Source: Firmicutes bacterium M10-2
Lineage (GTDB): Bacteria > Bacillota_I > Bacilli_A > Erysipelotrichales > Erysipelotrichaceae
NCBI GenBank assembly: GCA_000403415.2
Contig: KE159698.1
Coordinates: 62,001-126,000 of the forward strand
Reading direction: 5' to 3'
Length of the DNA stretch: 64,000 nucleotides
This document shows, in pieces, positions 51,122 to 60,173 of this stretch (position 1 is the first letter of the stretch; the number at the start of each line of letters is the position of its first letter). The translations under genes were made by a program, and so were the position numbers. The notes beneath the pieces are model-generated. The model was given only the letters and a program-made list of their open reading frames with translations. It did no database searches and had not been told where the DNA came from.

Positions 51122-53229
51122 ATATTGCGGTTTTTGCCAGCGGTTCGGGAACGAATCTGGAAGAAATCATTCGCCATATCGAGGATGGATCGCTTCCGGT
51201 ACGTCTTTGCTGCGTGATCGTCGACAAAGAAGGGGCTTATGCGAGAGAAAGAGCAAGAAATCATGGTATTCCTGAATACTTTTTCAATCCAAAAGCTTAT
51301 TCAAATAAAGAAGAATACGAAAAAGATATATTAAAAACTTTAAAGCAGTATGATGTGCAATTGATTGTGTTGAGCGGATATATGCGTTTTATCGGAAAGG
51401 TTTTGCTGGAAGCCTATCCGAACCGAATCATGAATTTGCATCCGGCGTATTTACCGGAATTTCCGGGTGCGCACAGCATTCGTGATGCCTACGAGGCGAA
51501 TGTTTCGCAAACCGGAGTCACGGTCCATTTTGTGGATGAAGGTGTAGATAGCGGACCGATTATTCGTCAGGAGCGTCTTTTGATCGATCCTACATGGGAT
51601 CTTGCAGCGCTTGAACAACATGTCCATGCTTTGGAATATGATTTGTTCTGGCAGGTGATCAAACAAGTGAGTAAAGAAATCGAAAAGGAGAAGAATATGA
51701 AAAGAGCATTGGTCAGTGTTTCGGATAAGACGGGATTGACTGAATTTGTTTCCGGTCTTGTCAATCAGGGATTTGAGATTATTTCAACAGGCGGAACGAA
51801 AAAAGCGCTGGAAGCAGCAGGTCTGCCGGTGATTGGGATTAGCGAGATCACGAAGTTTCCGGAAATCATGGATGGTCGTGTAAAGACCCTGCATCCAAAC
51901 GTGCATGGTGCTTTGCTTTGCGTACGTGACAATCCCGATCATGTGGAACAGATAGAAAAGTTAGGAATCGATTTTATCGATCTGGTTTGCGTGAATTTGT
52001 ACCCATTTAAAGAAACGGTTCAAAAAGAAGGTGTAAGCCAAGATGAAATTATCGAAAACATTGATATCGGAGGCCCAAGCATGCTTCGTTCGGCTTCCAA
52101 GAACTATAAGTATATTCCGGTTGTATGCGATCCAAAAGATTATGATCTTGTATTAAAAGAAATTCATGAGCTTGGCGGAACGACATTGGAAACAAGGGAG
52201 CGTTTGGCAGCGAAAGTATTCCGTCATACCGCAAGATATGATGCGATGATCGCAGATTATTTGACAAAAAAGACAGGAGAACAATTCCCTGAAAGCATGA
52301 CGATTACATTTGACAAGGTGCAAGATCTTCGATATGGAGAAAATCCACATCAAAAGGCTGCCTTCTATAAAGGAATGCGCCCTTTGTATTCACTGGCAAA
52401 TGCGAAACAACTTCATGGTAAAGAGCTTTCCTATAACAACATTCAAGATGGTAATGCGGCAATTGAAATTTTAAAAGATTTCGAGGGCCAGTATGCGGCT
52501 GTCGGATTGAAACATATGAATCCTTGCGGAGTCGGAATCGGAAATTCGATCAACGAAGCGTGGGATAAAGCATATGAAGCAGATCCTGTGTCGATTTTCG
52601 GTGGGATCGTAGCACTGAATGCGCCGGTCGATATTGAATTGGCAGAAAAATTATCAAAGATTTTCCTCGAAATCGTAATTGCACCGAAATTCGAAGAAGA
52701 AGCATTGGAAATTCTGACAAGAAAGAAAAATATTCGTTTGATGGAACTGGATACAACATTAAATACAAACACAGCATTGAAATATACGAATGTCAACGAT
52801 GGACTTCTTGTTCAGGAAATGGATACGCATCAAATCAAAGAAGAAGATTTACGTTGTGTAACAAATCGAAAACCGACGGAAGAGGAAATGAAACAGCTCT
52901 TGTTTGGATGGAACGTGGTGAAGCATGTAAAATCAAATGCGATCGTCCTTGTCAAAGAGAATATGACAATTGGCGTGGGTGCCGGACAGATGAATCGTGT
53001 TGGTGCGGCTAAGATCGCGATTGAACAGGCCGGTGAAAAAGCACAAGGCTCAGTCATGGCAAGCGATGCTTTCTTTCCGATGCCGGATACAGTCCAAGAA
53101 GCAATCAAGGCAGGGGTAACAGCAATTATTCAGCCGGGTGGATCAATCAAAGATCAGCTTTCGATTGATGAATGCAATGAACACGGAATCGCGATGGTAT
53201 TCACGGGTGTTCGCCACTTCAAACATTAA
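51115..53229 (+). CDS. purN-purH: PurN-PurH fusion: GAR transformylase joined to AICAR transformylase/IMP cyclohydrolase
   Basis: One 704-residue frame encodes two enzymes. Residues 1-194 are PurN (IAVFASGSGTNLEEIIRHIE, NLHPAYLPEFPGAHSIRDAY with Asn and His, VDEGVDSGPI with Asp). Residues 195-704 are PurH. Its cyclohydrolase part has VSVSDKTGL, ISTGGT and MDGRVKTLHPNVHGALL, and its transformylase part has QDLRYGENPHQKA, AVGLKHMNPCGVG and SDAFFPMPD. Both use 10-formyl-THF, at steps 3 and 9-10. Met195 (51697) is preceded by an ideal AAGGAG, so separate PurH may also be made. A terminator follows. Confidence 0.92.
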   Translation: MVNIAVFASGSGTNLEEIIRHIEDGSLPVRLCCVIVDKEGAYARERARNHGIPEYFFNPKAYSNKEEYEKDILKTLKQYDVQLIVLSGYMRFIGKVLLEAYPNRIMNLHPAYLPEFPGAHSIRDAYEANVSQTGVTVHFVDEGVDSGPIIRQERLLIDPTWDLAALEQHVHALEYDLFWQVIKQVSKEIEKEKNMKRALVSVSDKTGLTEFVSGLVNQGFEIISTGGTKKALEAAGLPVIGISEITKFPEIMDGRVKTLHPNVHGALLCVRDNPDHVEQIEKLGIDFIDLVCVNLYPFKETVQKEGVSQDEIIENIDIGGPSMLRSASKNYKYIPVVCDPKDYDLVLKEIHELGGTTLETRERLAAKVFRHTARYDAMIADYLTKKTGEQFPESMTITFDKVQDLRYGENPHQKAAFYKGMRPLYSLANAKQLHGKELSYNNIQDGNAAIEILKDFEGQYAAVGLKHMNPCGVGIGNSINEAWDKAYEADPVSIFGGIVALNAPVDIELAEKLSKIFLEIVIAPKFEEEALEILTRKKNIRLMELDTTLNTNTALKYTNVNDGLLVQEMDTHQIKEEDLRCVTNRKPTEEEMKQLLFGWNVVKHVKSNAIVLVKENMTIGVGAGQMNRVGAAKIAIEQAGEKAQGSVMASDAFFPMPDTVQEAIKAGVTAIIQPGGSIKDQLSIDECNEHGIAMVFTGVRHFKH
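51685..51699 (+). promoter_or_regulatory. Internal Shine-Dalgarno and ATG for stand-alone PurH
   Basis: AAGGAG (51685-51690), six bases, then ATG (51697-51699) lie in frame inside the fused gene, exactly where PurH homology begins. This is better than many gene starts in the window. Confidence 0.7.
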
Positions 53230-53255
53230 GCATTAAATACTTAAAAACTACACAC

Positions 53256-53279
53256 AAAGCCCGAATTATCGGGCTTTTC
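53256..53279 (+). terminator. Terminator of the purine operon
   Basis: AAGCCCGA and TCGGGCTT form an 8-bp GC-rich stem with a short loop, followed by T residues, 27 bases after the purH stop. Confidence 0.85.
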
Positions 53280-53295
53280 TTATCGATTTATGATA

Positions 53296-53319
53296 CAGAC
53301 ATTAAAATAAAATTGTCTG
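53296..53319. promoter_or_regulatory. Inverted repeat upstream of the first RpiR gene
   Basis: CAGACA and TGTCTG are perfect arms with a 12-base AT-rich spacer, lying upstream of a TACAAT -10 box (53329-53334). This may be the operator of the RpiR-type regulator that follows. Confidence 0.45.
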
Positions 53320-53354
53320 AGAGCTGGTACAATACGTTTGAAAGGAGGGTATTT

Positions 53355-54122
53355 ATGCGTCATCAACCATATTCTATTTATGAAAAATTATTGCCATTTC
53401 TCAATCACGAAGATGTCAACGGTACATTAGCTATGTATATTTTTGATCATTTATATGAAATTCCTATGTATTCAATCCATAAAGTAGCTAAGAACGCTCA
53501 TGTTTCTCCCGCTTCGGTTTCCCGCTTTATTCAAAAAATGGGCTTTTCGGATTATGGAGAATTTAGGGATTTTCTTGAAGAAGAACTGGATAGGAATAAA
53601 AATTTCCAAATTAGTCATCCAAAAGAAGATATTCCTTTTAAAAAAACTTATGGATCAGACCAGATCAATGCAATGCTAGTACCTATTTTCGAGCAGATAA
53701 AAGAGAGTTTTTCTCAAGACTGTTTGACGAATATCGAGTTTTGTGCCAAAGCGATGCGTCAATATCCGAATGTGTATTTTCTCGGATTGCGAAGCATGAA
53801 AACAATTTACGAACATGTGAACAATGAGCTTCTTCCATTAGGAAAACAGATTTTTTTTATTTCGGATATGAACAAGATACCAACTGCGAAAGATAAGAAT
53901 CTGATTGTTTTATTTACTATGCACGGACATTTCTTTCATATGAATGAGATGAAAAAAATCGAGGATCTTAAAAAGAAGGCAGATAAAGTTTTTGTTGTTT
54001 CGCAAGTTGATGTCGAAGTGCCGTTTCCGAAAATCCAATTAAAAAAATGCGATACCTCTTACGGAGATCTCATCCTATGGATGCTTTTGGCTGAACAAAT
54101 GATTTATATGTATAAGTTTTGA
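53355..54122 (+). CDS. RpiR/MurR family transcriptional regulator
   Basis: This 255-residue regulator has an N-terminal helix-turn-helix of the RpiR type (YSIHKVAKNAHVSPASVSRF, then IQKMGFSDYGEFRDFLEEEL, residues 38-75). A C-terminal sugar-isomerase (SIS) domain spans about 125-245 (YPNVYFLGLRSMKTIYEHVN and LIVLFTMHGHFFHMNEMKKI). SIS domains in this family sense phosphosugars. It sits directly upstream of a lipoprotein carboxylesterase, the most likely target. AAAGGAGGG precedes the ATG at 53355. The ligand is unknown. Confidence 0.85.
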   Translation: MRHQPYSIYEKLLPFLNHEDVNGTLAMYIFDHLYEIPMYSIHKVAKNAHVSPASVSRFIQKMGFSDYGEFRDFLEEELDRNKNFQISHPKEDIPFKKTYGSDQINAMLVPIFEQIKESFSQDCLTNIEFCAKAMRQYPNVYFLGLRSMKTIYEHVNNELLPLGKQIFFISDMNKIPTAKDKNLIVLFTMHGHFFHMNEMKKIEDLKKKADKVFVVSQVDVEVPFPKIQLKKCDTSYGDLILWMLLAEQMIYMYKF

Positions 54123-54123
54123 A

Positions 54124-54152
54124 ATTTCATAACATATTTCAAGTTGTGAAAT
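54124..54152. repeat. Inverted repeat between the RpiR and esterase genes
   Basis: ATTTCATAAC and GTTGTGAAAT pair with one mismatch around a 9-base spacer. There is no T-run typical of a terminator, so it may be an operator ahead of the esterase promoter. Confidence 0.4.
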
Positions 54153-54191
54153 ATTTTCGGATTTTTCTTTTTTCGCGCTAAAATAAGGGTG

Positions 54192-54205
54192 TGAAAGCGC
54201 TAACA
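54192..54205. promoter_or_regulatory. Catabolite-responsive element (cre) before the esterase
   Basis: TGAAAGCGCTAACA matches the CcpA cre consensus TGWAANCGNTNWCA at every defined position. It lies downstream of a possible TAAAAT -10 box and 22 bases before the esterase start, a position that usually gives repression when glucose is present. Confidence 0.85.
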
Positions 54206-54226
54206 CAAGAAGAAAGAGGAAAGACG

Positions 54227-55906
54227 ATGAATGCAAAAATTTTGAAACTTGCTGCTTGTGCGAGTTTGGTTTTATCTTTAACTGCATGTTCCAATGCTTC
54301 TTCTTCCGATGAAGAAAAAAATAATACAGTAGACGATCTTATCAGAACTACGCAATACGGAGAAGTTCAAGGAATCGAAGAAGACGGTGTAGAAGTGTAC
54401 TATGGAATTCCTTACGGTAAAGAACCGGTAGACGATTTGCGCTGGAAAGCACCTCAAGATCCCGATCCATGGACAGATGTGAAAGACACGACCCAAAAAG
54501 AAGAAATTGCGTTGCAAGCCACTTCGACGACCAATGAAGAAGGAGAAACAATTGTTGAAGCGACAGGATCGACTGACTGCCTTAATCTGGATGTATACAC
54601 GACATCCGATTTCGAAAAGAAACCGGTTCTCGTATATATTCACGGAGGAAATAACCAAACAGGAAGTTCTTTTGAAATTCCGGGTATCGATATGGTAAAA
54701 AACGACGATCTAGTGTATGTATCCGTCAATTATCGATTAGGACTTTTGGGATTCAATAACCTTCCGGCATTGATCGATGAAGAAAATAATACCGGAAACT
54801 TTGCGATGCTTGATCTTGCAAAATCTTTGCAGTGGGTCAAAGACAATATTGAAAATTTCGGCGGAGATTCGGAAAATGTCACGGTATCAGGATTCAGCGC
54901 CGGAGGCCGTGATGTGATGGCCATGCTTATTTCGCCTGTTTTCAAAGGATTATTCGATAAATCAATCGCCTTTTCGGGAGGAATGACAATTGCTCAGGAA
55001 GATGATTCGATCAAAAAAATTGCCGAAACCATCGCTCCACTTGTTGTGGAAGATCATGAAGCCGACAATGAAGCAGATGCTGCAAAATGGCTAATGAGCG
55101 ATGATGAAAAAGTAAAAGACTACTTGTATTCGATTGATTCCGATCGTCTGGTGAAACTGTTCCCGAATGCAGGAATCCGTATGGCAAAATTTCCGCATTT
55201 GTATAATGATGGTGTCGTGATTCCGAAAGATGGATTCGAAAGCGATTATGTCAATGATGTTCCGATCATGATGATTACAGGATCTGAAGAATTCACTATG
55301 TTCGGAGGAATGGATCCAGCCATCGACTCTATGAAGGCTCCGGATGAGGCAAGAGAATTCATCAAAAAGTACGGAGGAGATTTCTACCGCATATTCAATA
55401 CTCAGCTTTCAGCCGAAAAGATGGCCGATTCTTACCAATCGAATATTTATTTGGGCCAAATCAATTACGGTGATCGCAATTCCGATCATGTGATTGAAGG
55501 ATTAGGATCTTTCCACGGAATTTTTGTTCCTGCTATTTCTCCAAGTCAGAACAATTATTCTGAAATGTATGATTTCACTGAAGCCGGATATGTGGAAATG
55601 GCAAAAGATTTTAATGAATACTTGGCAAGTTTTGTAAAAGACAGTACACCGATTTCTTCTTCGGCTAATGTCGAATGGACACCATGGACCGTAAAAGATC
55701 CGAAAACGCTTGTGTTTGATGCCAAAGGGGAACAGGCCGAAATTGAAATGGAAGATGTTTCGACAAGCAATGAAGCAATTATCGAAGCAATCGAAGATGA
55801 CCGACTTGATGATGCGGATAAAGAAGTGATCATTTCCACAATTATGAATGGACGCTGGTTCTCGCAAGATTTAGACGAACATTTCAAAACACCAAATTTA
55901 TGGTAA
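54227..55906 (+). CDS. Surface lipoprotein carboxylesterase (type B)
   Basis: This 559-residue protein has a lipoprotein signal (MNAKILKLAACASLVLSLTA followed by Cys, lipobox LTAC) and then an acidic linker. An alpha/beta hydrolase of the carboxylesterase type B family follows. It has YGIPYGKEPVDDLRWKAPQ, DCLNLDVYT, VYIHGGNNQTGSS (oxyanion region), NYRLGLLGF, and the nucleophile elbow VSGFSAGGRDVMAML, with Phe instead of the usual Glu before Ser. Candidate Glu and His are in TGSEEF and GSFHGIF. It is anchored outside the cell and probably removes acyl groups from a carbohydrate or other ester. A cre site lies upstream and a terminator downstream. Confidence 0.88.
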   Translation: MNAKILKLAACASLVLSLTACSNASSSDEEKNNTVDDLIRTTQYGEVQGIEEDGVEVYYGIPYGKEPVDDLRWKAPQDPDPWTDVKDTTQKEEIALQATSTTNEEGETIVEATGSTDCLNLDVYTTSDFEKKPVLVYIHGGNNQTGSSFEIPGIDMVKNDDLVYVSVNYRLGLLGFNNLPALIDEENNTGNFAMLDLAKSLQWVKDNIENFGGDSENVTVSGFSAGGRDVMAMLISPVFKGLFDKSIAFSGGMTIAQEDDSIKKIAETIAPLVVEDHEADNEADAAKWLMSDDEKVKDYLYSIDSDRLVKLFPNAGIRMAKFPHLYNDGVVIPKDGFESDYVNDVPIMMITGSEEFTMFGGMDPAIDSMKAPDEAREFIKKYGGDFYRIFNTQLSAEKMADSYQSNIYLGQINYGDRNSDHVIEGLGSFHGIFVPAISPSQNNYSEMYDFTEAGYVEMAKDFNEYLASFVKDSTPISSSANVEWTPWTVKDPKTLVFDAKGEQAEIEMEDVSTSNEAIIEAIEDDRLDDADKEVIISTIMNGRWFSQDLDEHFKTPNLW

Positions 55907-55907
55907 G

Positions 55908-55936
55908 AAAAAAGACGCGCGATGCGTCTTTTTTTA
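55908..55936 (+). terminator. Terminator after the carboxylesterase gene
   Basis: AAAGACGC and GCGTCTTT flank a 5-base loop and a T-run follows, four bases after the stop codon. Confidence 0.85.
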
Positions 55937-56097
55937 CGAAAACTGAGCAATCATATGAATTGGAAAGGAAAATTCACACTTGTTCTTTTCAATAGTATCG
56001 CAACTGACGGAAATGCACGTATAAAGTGAAGCGAAAATGAGCTAATCAAAAAAATTCGCCTTTATCCGACTTTTTATTTCATCCGTTTATAGGATTG

Positions 56098-57957
56098 TCA
56101 CATTTTTTCCAACAAAAGATTAGCAAATGCACGAAACGAATTTGAGCGTGCCAAAGTTGCGGTTAATTCATTTTCTGAAAGCAAACGAATAAGCGGTTCG
56201 TATACATTCATGAAAATTCGTTTATCCACCTCGTTGATTGCGAGCAAAAGAACAATCTGCACTTTCGTTCCGTTCCAATCGATTCCGTTGGGATTGATGA
56301 ATACCGGAATTTTTGTTTGGGTGGCCAAAGGCATTAAAGGGTGAGGAATAGCAAACAAAGAAAAAGCTGTTGAGCACACAGTTTCGCGTTCTCTTACGCT
56401 TTGTTCGAAATTCATATCAATGACATCCTGTTTGACAAGAGAATTACATAAAAAAGAAAGGACCTCGTCTTTGGAGCGCAGATCGTTTCGGAAAAATAAC
56501 TTTTCGTCAAAATATTCAAAAAAATGACTGCGAATAAGTTCGCTTTCTTTTTTGCGCTTGATTTCTTCGAGTTTTTGAGCCAATGCACTGATATTTGCAT
56601 TCGTCAGGATCGGTGAAATCATGATAAACGGATACCTAGTTATTTTTGTTAAAGGAATCGTAGAAATCAAAAGATCATATTGTAGATGATCAAGCTCTTG
56701 TTCGGAACTAATCGTTTTGATAATGATCAGGTCATCCGCAAATTTGGATGAAATTGTCTGCACGATCGTTGTCTGAATATTTAAATATCCCGGGCATAAT
56801 AAGATCACATTAAGTTTGTTGGACAATTCATTGGATTGATTGATCCAATTGGAAATATGGATGGCAATAAATGCAATTTCATCTTCGCTGATATGAAAAT
56901 GAAATTGATGTTCGAATTCGATCGAAGCCAGGATTGCCATTTCATAAATGGTTGGAGAAGCCGCTTTGATGCTTTCTTTCATCGGATTTTTTATATAGCT
57001 GTTCGTCTTTGCCCGAATGAGTAAATTATATACATGGCGAAAGAACATTTCTTTGTTCATATCGCTGCCTAGCTCCACATGATAGCGGGTTTCCAATAAG
57101 TCGATCAGTGCATTTGAAAACTGTTCAATCTCATCGGAAACCGAAAATTTTGAACGATCGTAGTTGATATTTCCGGCAAGAAGAGTGTGGATCTGTTCCA
57201 GATCTTCTTGACTGTATTGGATCATAAGTGTACGTTCCAGACGGGAAACAAGCATTGTAAATCGCGACTCTTTCTCTCCATCTTCTTTGGATGGATTGTT
57301 GATTTTATCACGTTTTTTTGAACGCTGAGAAATGATCACAAGGTGAAGAATTAAATTCATTCGTGCTAAATCGTTTTTCAAGACCGAAGGGTGATCAATC
57401 ATTTGATCAATTGCTTCTGTAATCGTTTGAACAATGAACGGATCGTAGTTTTTAATCAAAGTTTCCAGATTGACTGTGTGTGAAGCCGTTTCGTCCGCAA
57501 GGACATGAGAAATGAGTTTGCGAATTTGTTTTTCGGAACCATCTAAGAATAGCTGATCGTTTTTCAAACGAAAATGAATTTGAAATTGCTGATATTCCTG
57601 ATTCATTTTCGAAATATCGTTTTTCAATGTCGAATAGCTGACAAACAATTTATCGCTCAGTTCGAACAAATCTACCGTTTCGTCATTGATGATTCTTTTT
57701 TTGATCATATAACGACTTCGCTCTTTATAGTTTTGCGGAAGCGATAAATCGGTTTGAATCGGCTGGATTTTTTTTGTATGTTCGACCCACAGTTTTGAAT
57801 GATCTTTATGAATATTCAAAGATGCTGCATTCGCTTGGTGGATATAATTGCGGATCGATCGTTCCGAAACATTCAATTTCATACTTGCTGTCTTGACTGA
57901 TAAAGGCCCTTCTTTTTGCAAAAGGGCAATGAGCTGTTGGACTTGGTTCGTTGGCAT
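56098..57957 (-). CDS. PTS-controlled transcriptional activator (LicR/ManR type, PRD and EIIA domains)
   Basis: This regulator of 619 residues has a modular PTS-sensing structure. Two helix-turn-helix units come first (residues 1-130, VKTASMKLNVSERSIRNYIH and LFELSDKLFVSYSTLKNDIS). Two PRD domains follow, with His residues in NLILHLVI and FIAIHISNW. An EIIB-like module (VILLCPGYLNIQ) and an EIIA-like domain with the phospho-His motif AIPHPLMPLA complete it. Phosphorylation by HPr and EIIB would set its activity. It is divergent from the PTS operon it most likely activates. ATG at 57957 has GAGGAAA about 13 bases upstream. Confidence 0.88.
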   Translation of the reverse strand: MPTNQVQQLIALLQKEGPLSVKTASMKLNVSERSIRNYIHQANAASLNIHKDHSKLWVEHTKKIQPIQTDLSLPQNYKERSRYMIKKRIINDETVDLFELSDKLFVSYSTLKNDISKMNQEYQQFQIHFRLKNDQLFLDGSEKQIRKLISHVLADETASHTVNLETLIKNYDPFIVQTITEAIDQMIDHPSVLKNDLARMNLILHLVIISQRSKKRDKINNPSKEDGEKESRFTMLVSRLERTLMIQYSQEDLEQIHTLLAGNINYDRSKFSVSDEIEQFSNALIDLLETRYHVELGSDMNKEMFFRHVYNLLIRAKTNSYIKNPMKESIKAASPTIYEMAILASIEFEHQFHFHISEDEIAFIAIHISNWINQSNELSNKLNVILLCPGYLNIQTTIVQTISSKFADDLIIIKTISSEQELDHLQYDLLISTIPLTKITRYPFIMISPILTNANISALAQKLEEIKRKKESELIRSHFFEYFDEKLFFRNDLRSKDEVLSFLCNSLVKQDVIDMNFEQSVRERETVCSTAFSLFAIPHPLMPLATQTKIPVFINPNGIDWNGTKVQIVLLLAINEVDKRIFMNVYEPLIRLLSENELTATLARSNSFRAFANLLLEKM

Positions 57958-57982
57958 AATGATTTGTTTCCTCTTTGAATTT

Positions 57983-58099
57983 ATTATAAACAACACTCTT
58001 CAAAAACAAAAATTGACATTTTCCATTTTTCCGGAAAGTTTTTGTTTCCGAAAAAGCGGAAAAAGTCCGGTGGAAAGAAAAATCTTTTTTTCGGATAAT
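57983..58099. promoter_or_regulatory. Divergent control region with TTTCCG repeats
   Basis: The minus strand has TATAAT (57988-57983) for the regulator. The plus strand has TGGAAA (58071-58076), a 17-base spacer and GATAAT (58094-58099) for the PTS operon. Upstream of the latter lie TTTCCGGAAA (58028-58037) and TTTCCG-N6-CGGAAA (58045-58062), likely activator sites. Confidence 0.6.
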
Positions 58100-58130
58100 G
58101 AAGCCAGCAAGAAAACAAGGAGAAAAACAT

Positions 58131-58433
58131 ATGAACATTTACTTATTTTGCAGTGGAGGATTTTCCACAAGCTTATTAGCTCAAAACATGAAAAACGAAT
58201 TTAATAAACAAGGATATGATGATATCGAAGTGGAAGCGTATGATTACGGATCACTTGATGATGTCGTTGAAGATGCCGATCTTATTTTGCTCGCTCCGCA
58301 AATCGCATGGGTAAAAAATGATGTTAACGAAGAATATCCGGAAAAAAAGGTCATGGTTATGGAAATGACTGATTTCGGATCAATGAACGGAGAACGGATG
58401 GTCAATAAGATCAAAGAAAGCCTGGGAATCTAA
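58131..58433 (+). CDS. PTS lactose/cellobiose-type EIIB component
   Basis: This 100-residue phosphocarrier has its active cysteine at position 7 (MNIYLFCSGGFSTSLLAQNM), the classic CxxGxST-like loop of lactose-family EIIB proteins. It passes phosphate from EIIA to the sugar entering through EIIC. The rest (EVEAYDYGSLDDVVEDADLI and LLAPQIAWVKNDV) follows the family pattern. AAGGAGAAAAACAT precedes the ATG at 58131. It is the first gene of the PTS operon. The sugar cannot be told from this subunit. Confidence 0.9.
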   Translation: MNIYLFCSGGFSTSLLAQNMKNEFNKQGYDDIEVEAYDYGSLDDVVEDADLILLAPQIAWVKNDVNEEYPEKKVMVMEMTDFGSMNGERMVNKIKESLGI

Positions 58434-58434
58434 T

Positions 58435-59853
58435 ATGAATGTCCTGAAAGAGAAAATGATCGCTTATATTGGGAAACTTTCTTCCAATAAATTCCTTTTA
58501 ACATTGCGTGACGCATTTGTTCTCGTGTCCGCACTTCCGCTCATTGCCGGTTTTGCCACAATGATTTCAAGCGTATTCCTGGATCCAAACGGAATTATTT
58601 TCGGTGAACAGGGACTTCATTTAGGCGCTCTGTTTACCGGAAGTCAGGAAATGTTCATGCAGTCCGGATTTGCGCAAGGTTTGCAGACAGCCCAAAGTAT
58701 CTTTTCATATTTTGCGCAAGGAACAATTTCGATTAACGGATTGCTTATTTGTATCGCGTTCGCTTATATGTTGAGTAAACGCTACTATCGAAAAAACAAA
58801 GAACCGATCATTACGGTATTTTATGCATTGGCAGCATTCTTCATTTGTATTCCATGGTCTTTTACAACCATGATTGATGGGAGCGAAGTCGTTGTCAACG
58901 GATTCGCAAATTCAAGCTTTTTAGGAATTTCCGGAATTTTTTCGGCCCTGCTGATTTCTGGAATTACCGTATGGCTTTATAACACACTTTTGAACAAAGG
59001 ATTCAAGATCAAGATGCCTGCATCTGTACCACCTGCAGTCGCCAAAAGTTTCGAATCCCTTATTCCGGGAACCTTGACAATCAGTGTATTTATTCTCGCA
59101 ACTGTATTATGCGTGCAGTTTACCGGAAAAACAATTCCGGAAGAAATGCTCAGCCTGCTTCAGGAACCGGCATTGGCGATTTCGAAAACCGGAGCTTTTG
59201 CGTTCATTTCACAATTCACATGGTCTTTGTTTATGTGGCTTGGTATTCATCCAAGTTCGATCTGGGGCGCTATTTTCGGTATGACATGGGATATTGCCGC
59301 AAACGAAAATGTCGCAGGTCTTGCCCACAATCTATACTCGACCATGTTTATGAACTATTCGACAATTGCAGCAGGAACGTTTGCGTTAGCTCCGGTGCTC
59401 GCTTTACTGATTTTTTCAAAAAGCGCACATTCCAAATCGGTTTCTAAGGTCGCTTTGATGCCGGCTGTATTTAATATTTCGGAACCGATTACATTCGGTC
59501 TGCCAATTGTCTTGAACCCGATTTACTTGATCCCGTTTGTGATTGTACAGCCATTGTGCTTTTATTTAGCGGTATTTATGACTAAAATCGGATTCATTCC
59601 TATTGTATGCAACAACGTTCCATGGACTGTTCCGCCGATTATTTCGGGAATCCTGTTTACCGGAACATTGACCGGAGGAATTGTGCAATTGATCAATCTT
59701 GGTGTAGCTACGGCTATCTATATTCCGTTTGTGAAAATTGCCGATCGTTTGGAAGCGAAAAAAGAAGAACAAAGAATGGAAAAAGAAACCGAAAAGGAAG
59801 TAAAGAAAGCTGAGAAAAAAATGATTGAGAAAGCAGAGGAGGGAAACATATGA
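58435..59853 (+). CDS. PTS lactose/cellobiose-type EIIC permease
   Basis: This 472-residue membrane permease has about ten hydrophobic segments. It carries the lactose-family EIIC features FVLVSALPLIAGFATMISSV, LGIHPSSIWGAIFGMTWDI and the sugar-binding VFNISEPITFGLPIVLNPI (NxSEP). A long charged C-terminal tail of alternating Glu and Lys follows. It transports and phosphorylates a beta-glucoside-like or related disaccharide. The presence of an SGNH acetylesterase next door suggests that the imported sugar is acetylated, which is inference. One base separates it from EIIB, and it overlaps EIIA by four bases. Confidence 0.92.
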   Translation: MNVLKEKMIAYIGKLSSNKFLLTLRDAFVLVSALPLIAGFATMISSVFLDPNGIIFGEQGLHLGALFTGSQEMFMQSGFAQGLQTAQSIFSYFAQGTISINGLLICIAFAYMLSKRYYRKNKEPIITVFYALAAFFICIPWSFTTMIDGSEVVVNGFANSSFLGISGIFSALLISGITVWLYNTLLNKGFKIKMPASVPPAVAKSFESLIPGTLTISVFILATVLCVQFTGKTIPEEMLSLLQEPALAISKTGAFAFISQFTWSLFMWLGIHPSSIWGAIFGMTWDIAANENVAGLAHNLYSTMFMNYSTIAAGTFALAPVLALLIFSKSAHSKSVSKVALMPAVFNISEPITFGLPIVLNPIYLIPFVIVQPLCFYLAVFMTKIGFIPIVCNNVPWTVPPIISGILFTGTLTGGIVQLINLGVATAIYIPFVKIADRLEAKKEEQRMEKETEKEVKKAEKKMIEKAEEGNI

Positions 59854-60173
59854 GTGAAGAAATCGCTTCTTTGGCAATGCGCTTGATCTTTTCAAGCGGA
59901 AACGCAAAATCGACTGCTATTCAAGCTATTCAAAAAGCCGAAGAAAATATAACAGAAGCAAAAGAACTTTTAAAAGAAGCGCAGGCACAGCTGCATGAAG
60001 GACATGAGATTCAAACAAAACTGATGCAGGATGAAATCAACGGGAAACAAGTTGAAAAAAGCATATTGCTTATTCATGCTCAAGATCATTTCATGGCAGC
60101 AGATACTGTCATCTTGCTTGCCAAGCAAATCTTGAATCTTTATGAAAGGCTTGATCAAGATGAGGCCGCTTAA
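59850..60173 (+). CDS. PTS lactose/cellobiose-type EIIA component
   Basis: This 107-residue all-helical protein belongs to the lactose/cellobiose EIIA family. It shows EEIASLAMRLIFSSGNAKST, the KEAQAQLHEGHEIQTKLM helix, and the phosphorylatable histidine region LLIHAQDHFMAADTVIL near residues 75-90. It takes phosphate from HPr and forms a trimer. The four-base overlap with EIIC and a 14-base overlap with the acetylesterase gene show a tight operon. Confidence 0.92.
   Translation: MSEEIASLAMRLIFSSGNAKSTAIQAIQKAEENITEAKELLKEAQAQLHEGHEIQTKLMQDEINGKQVEKSILLIHAQDHFMAADTVILLAKQILNLYERLDQDEAA

Noticed and set aside
55937-56097. Possible gene or element in the spacer between the esterase and the PRD regulator
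   Set aside because: No frame with a ribosome site, no strong hairpin beyond the esterase terminator and no repeats were found in this 160-base spacer.
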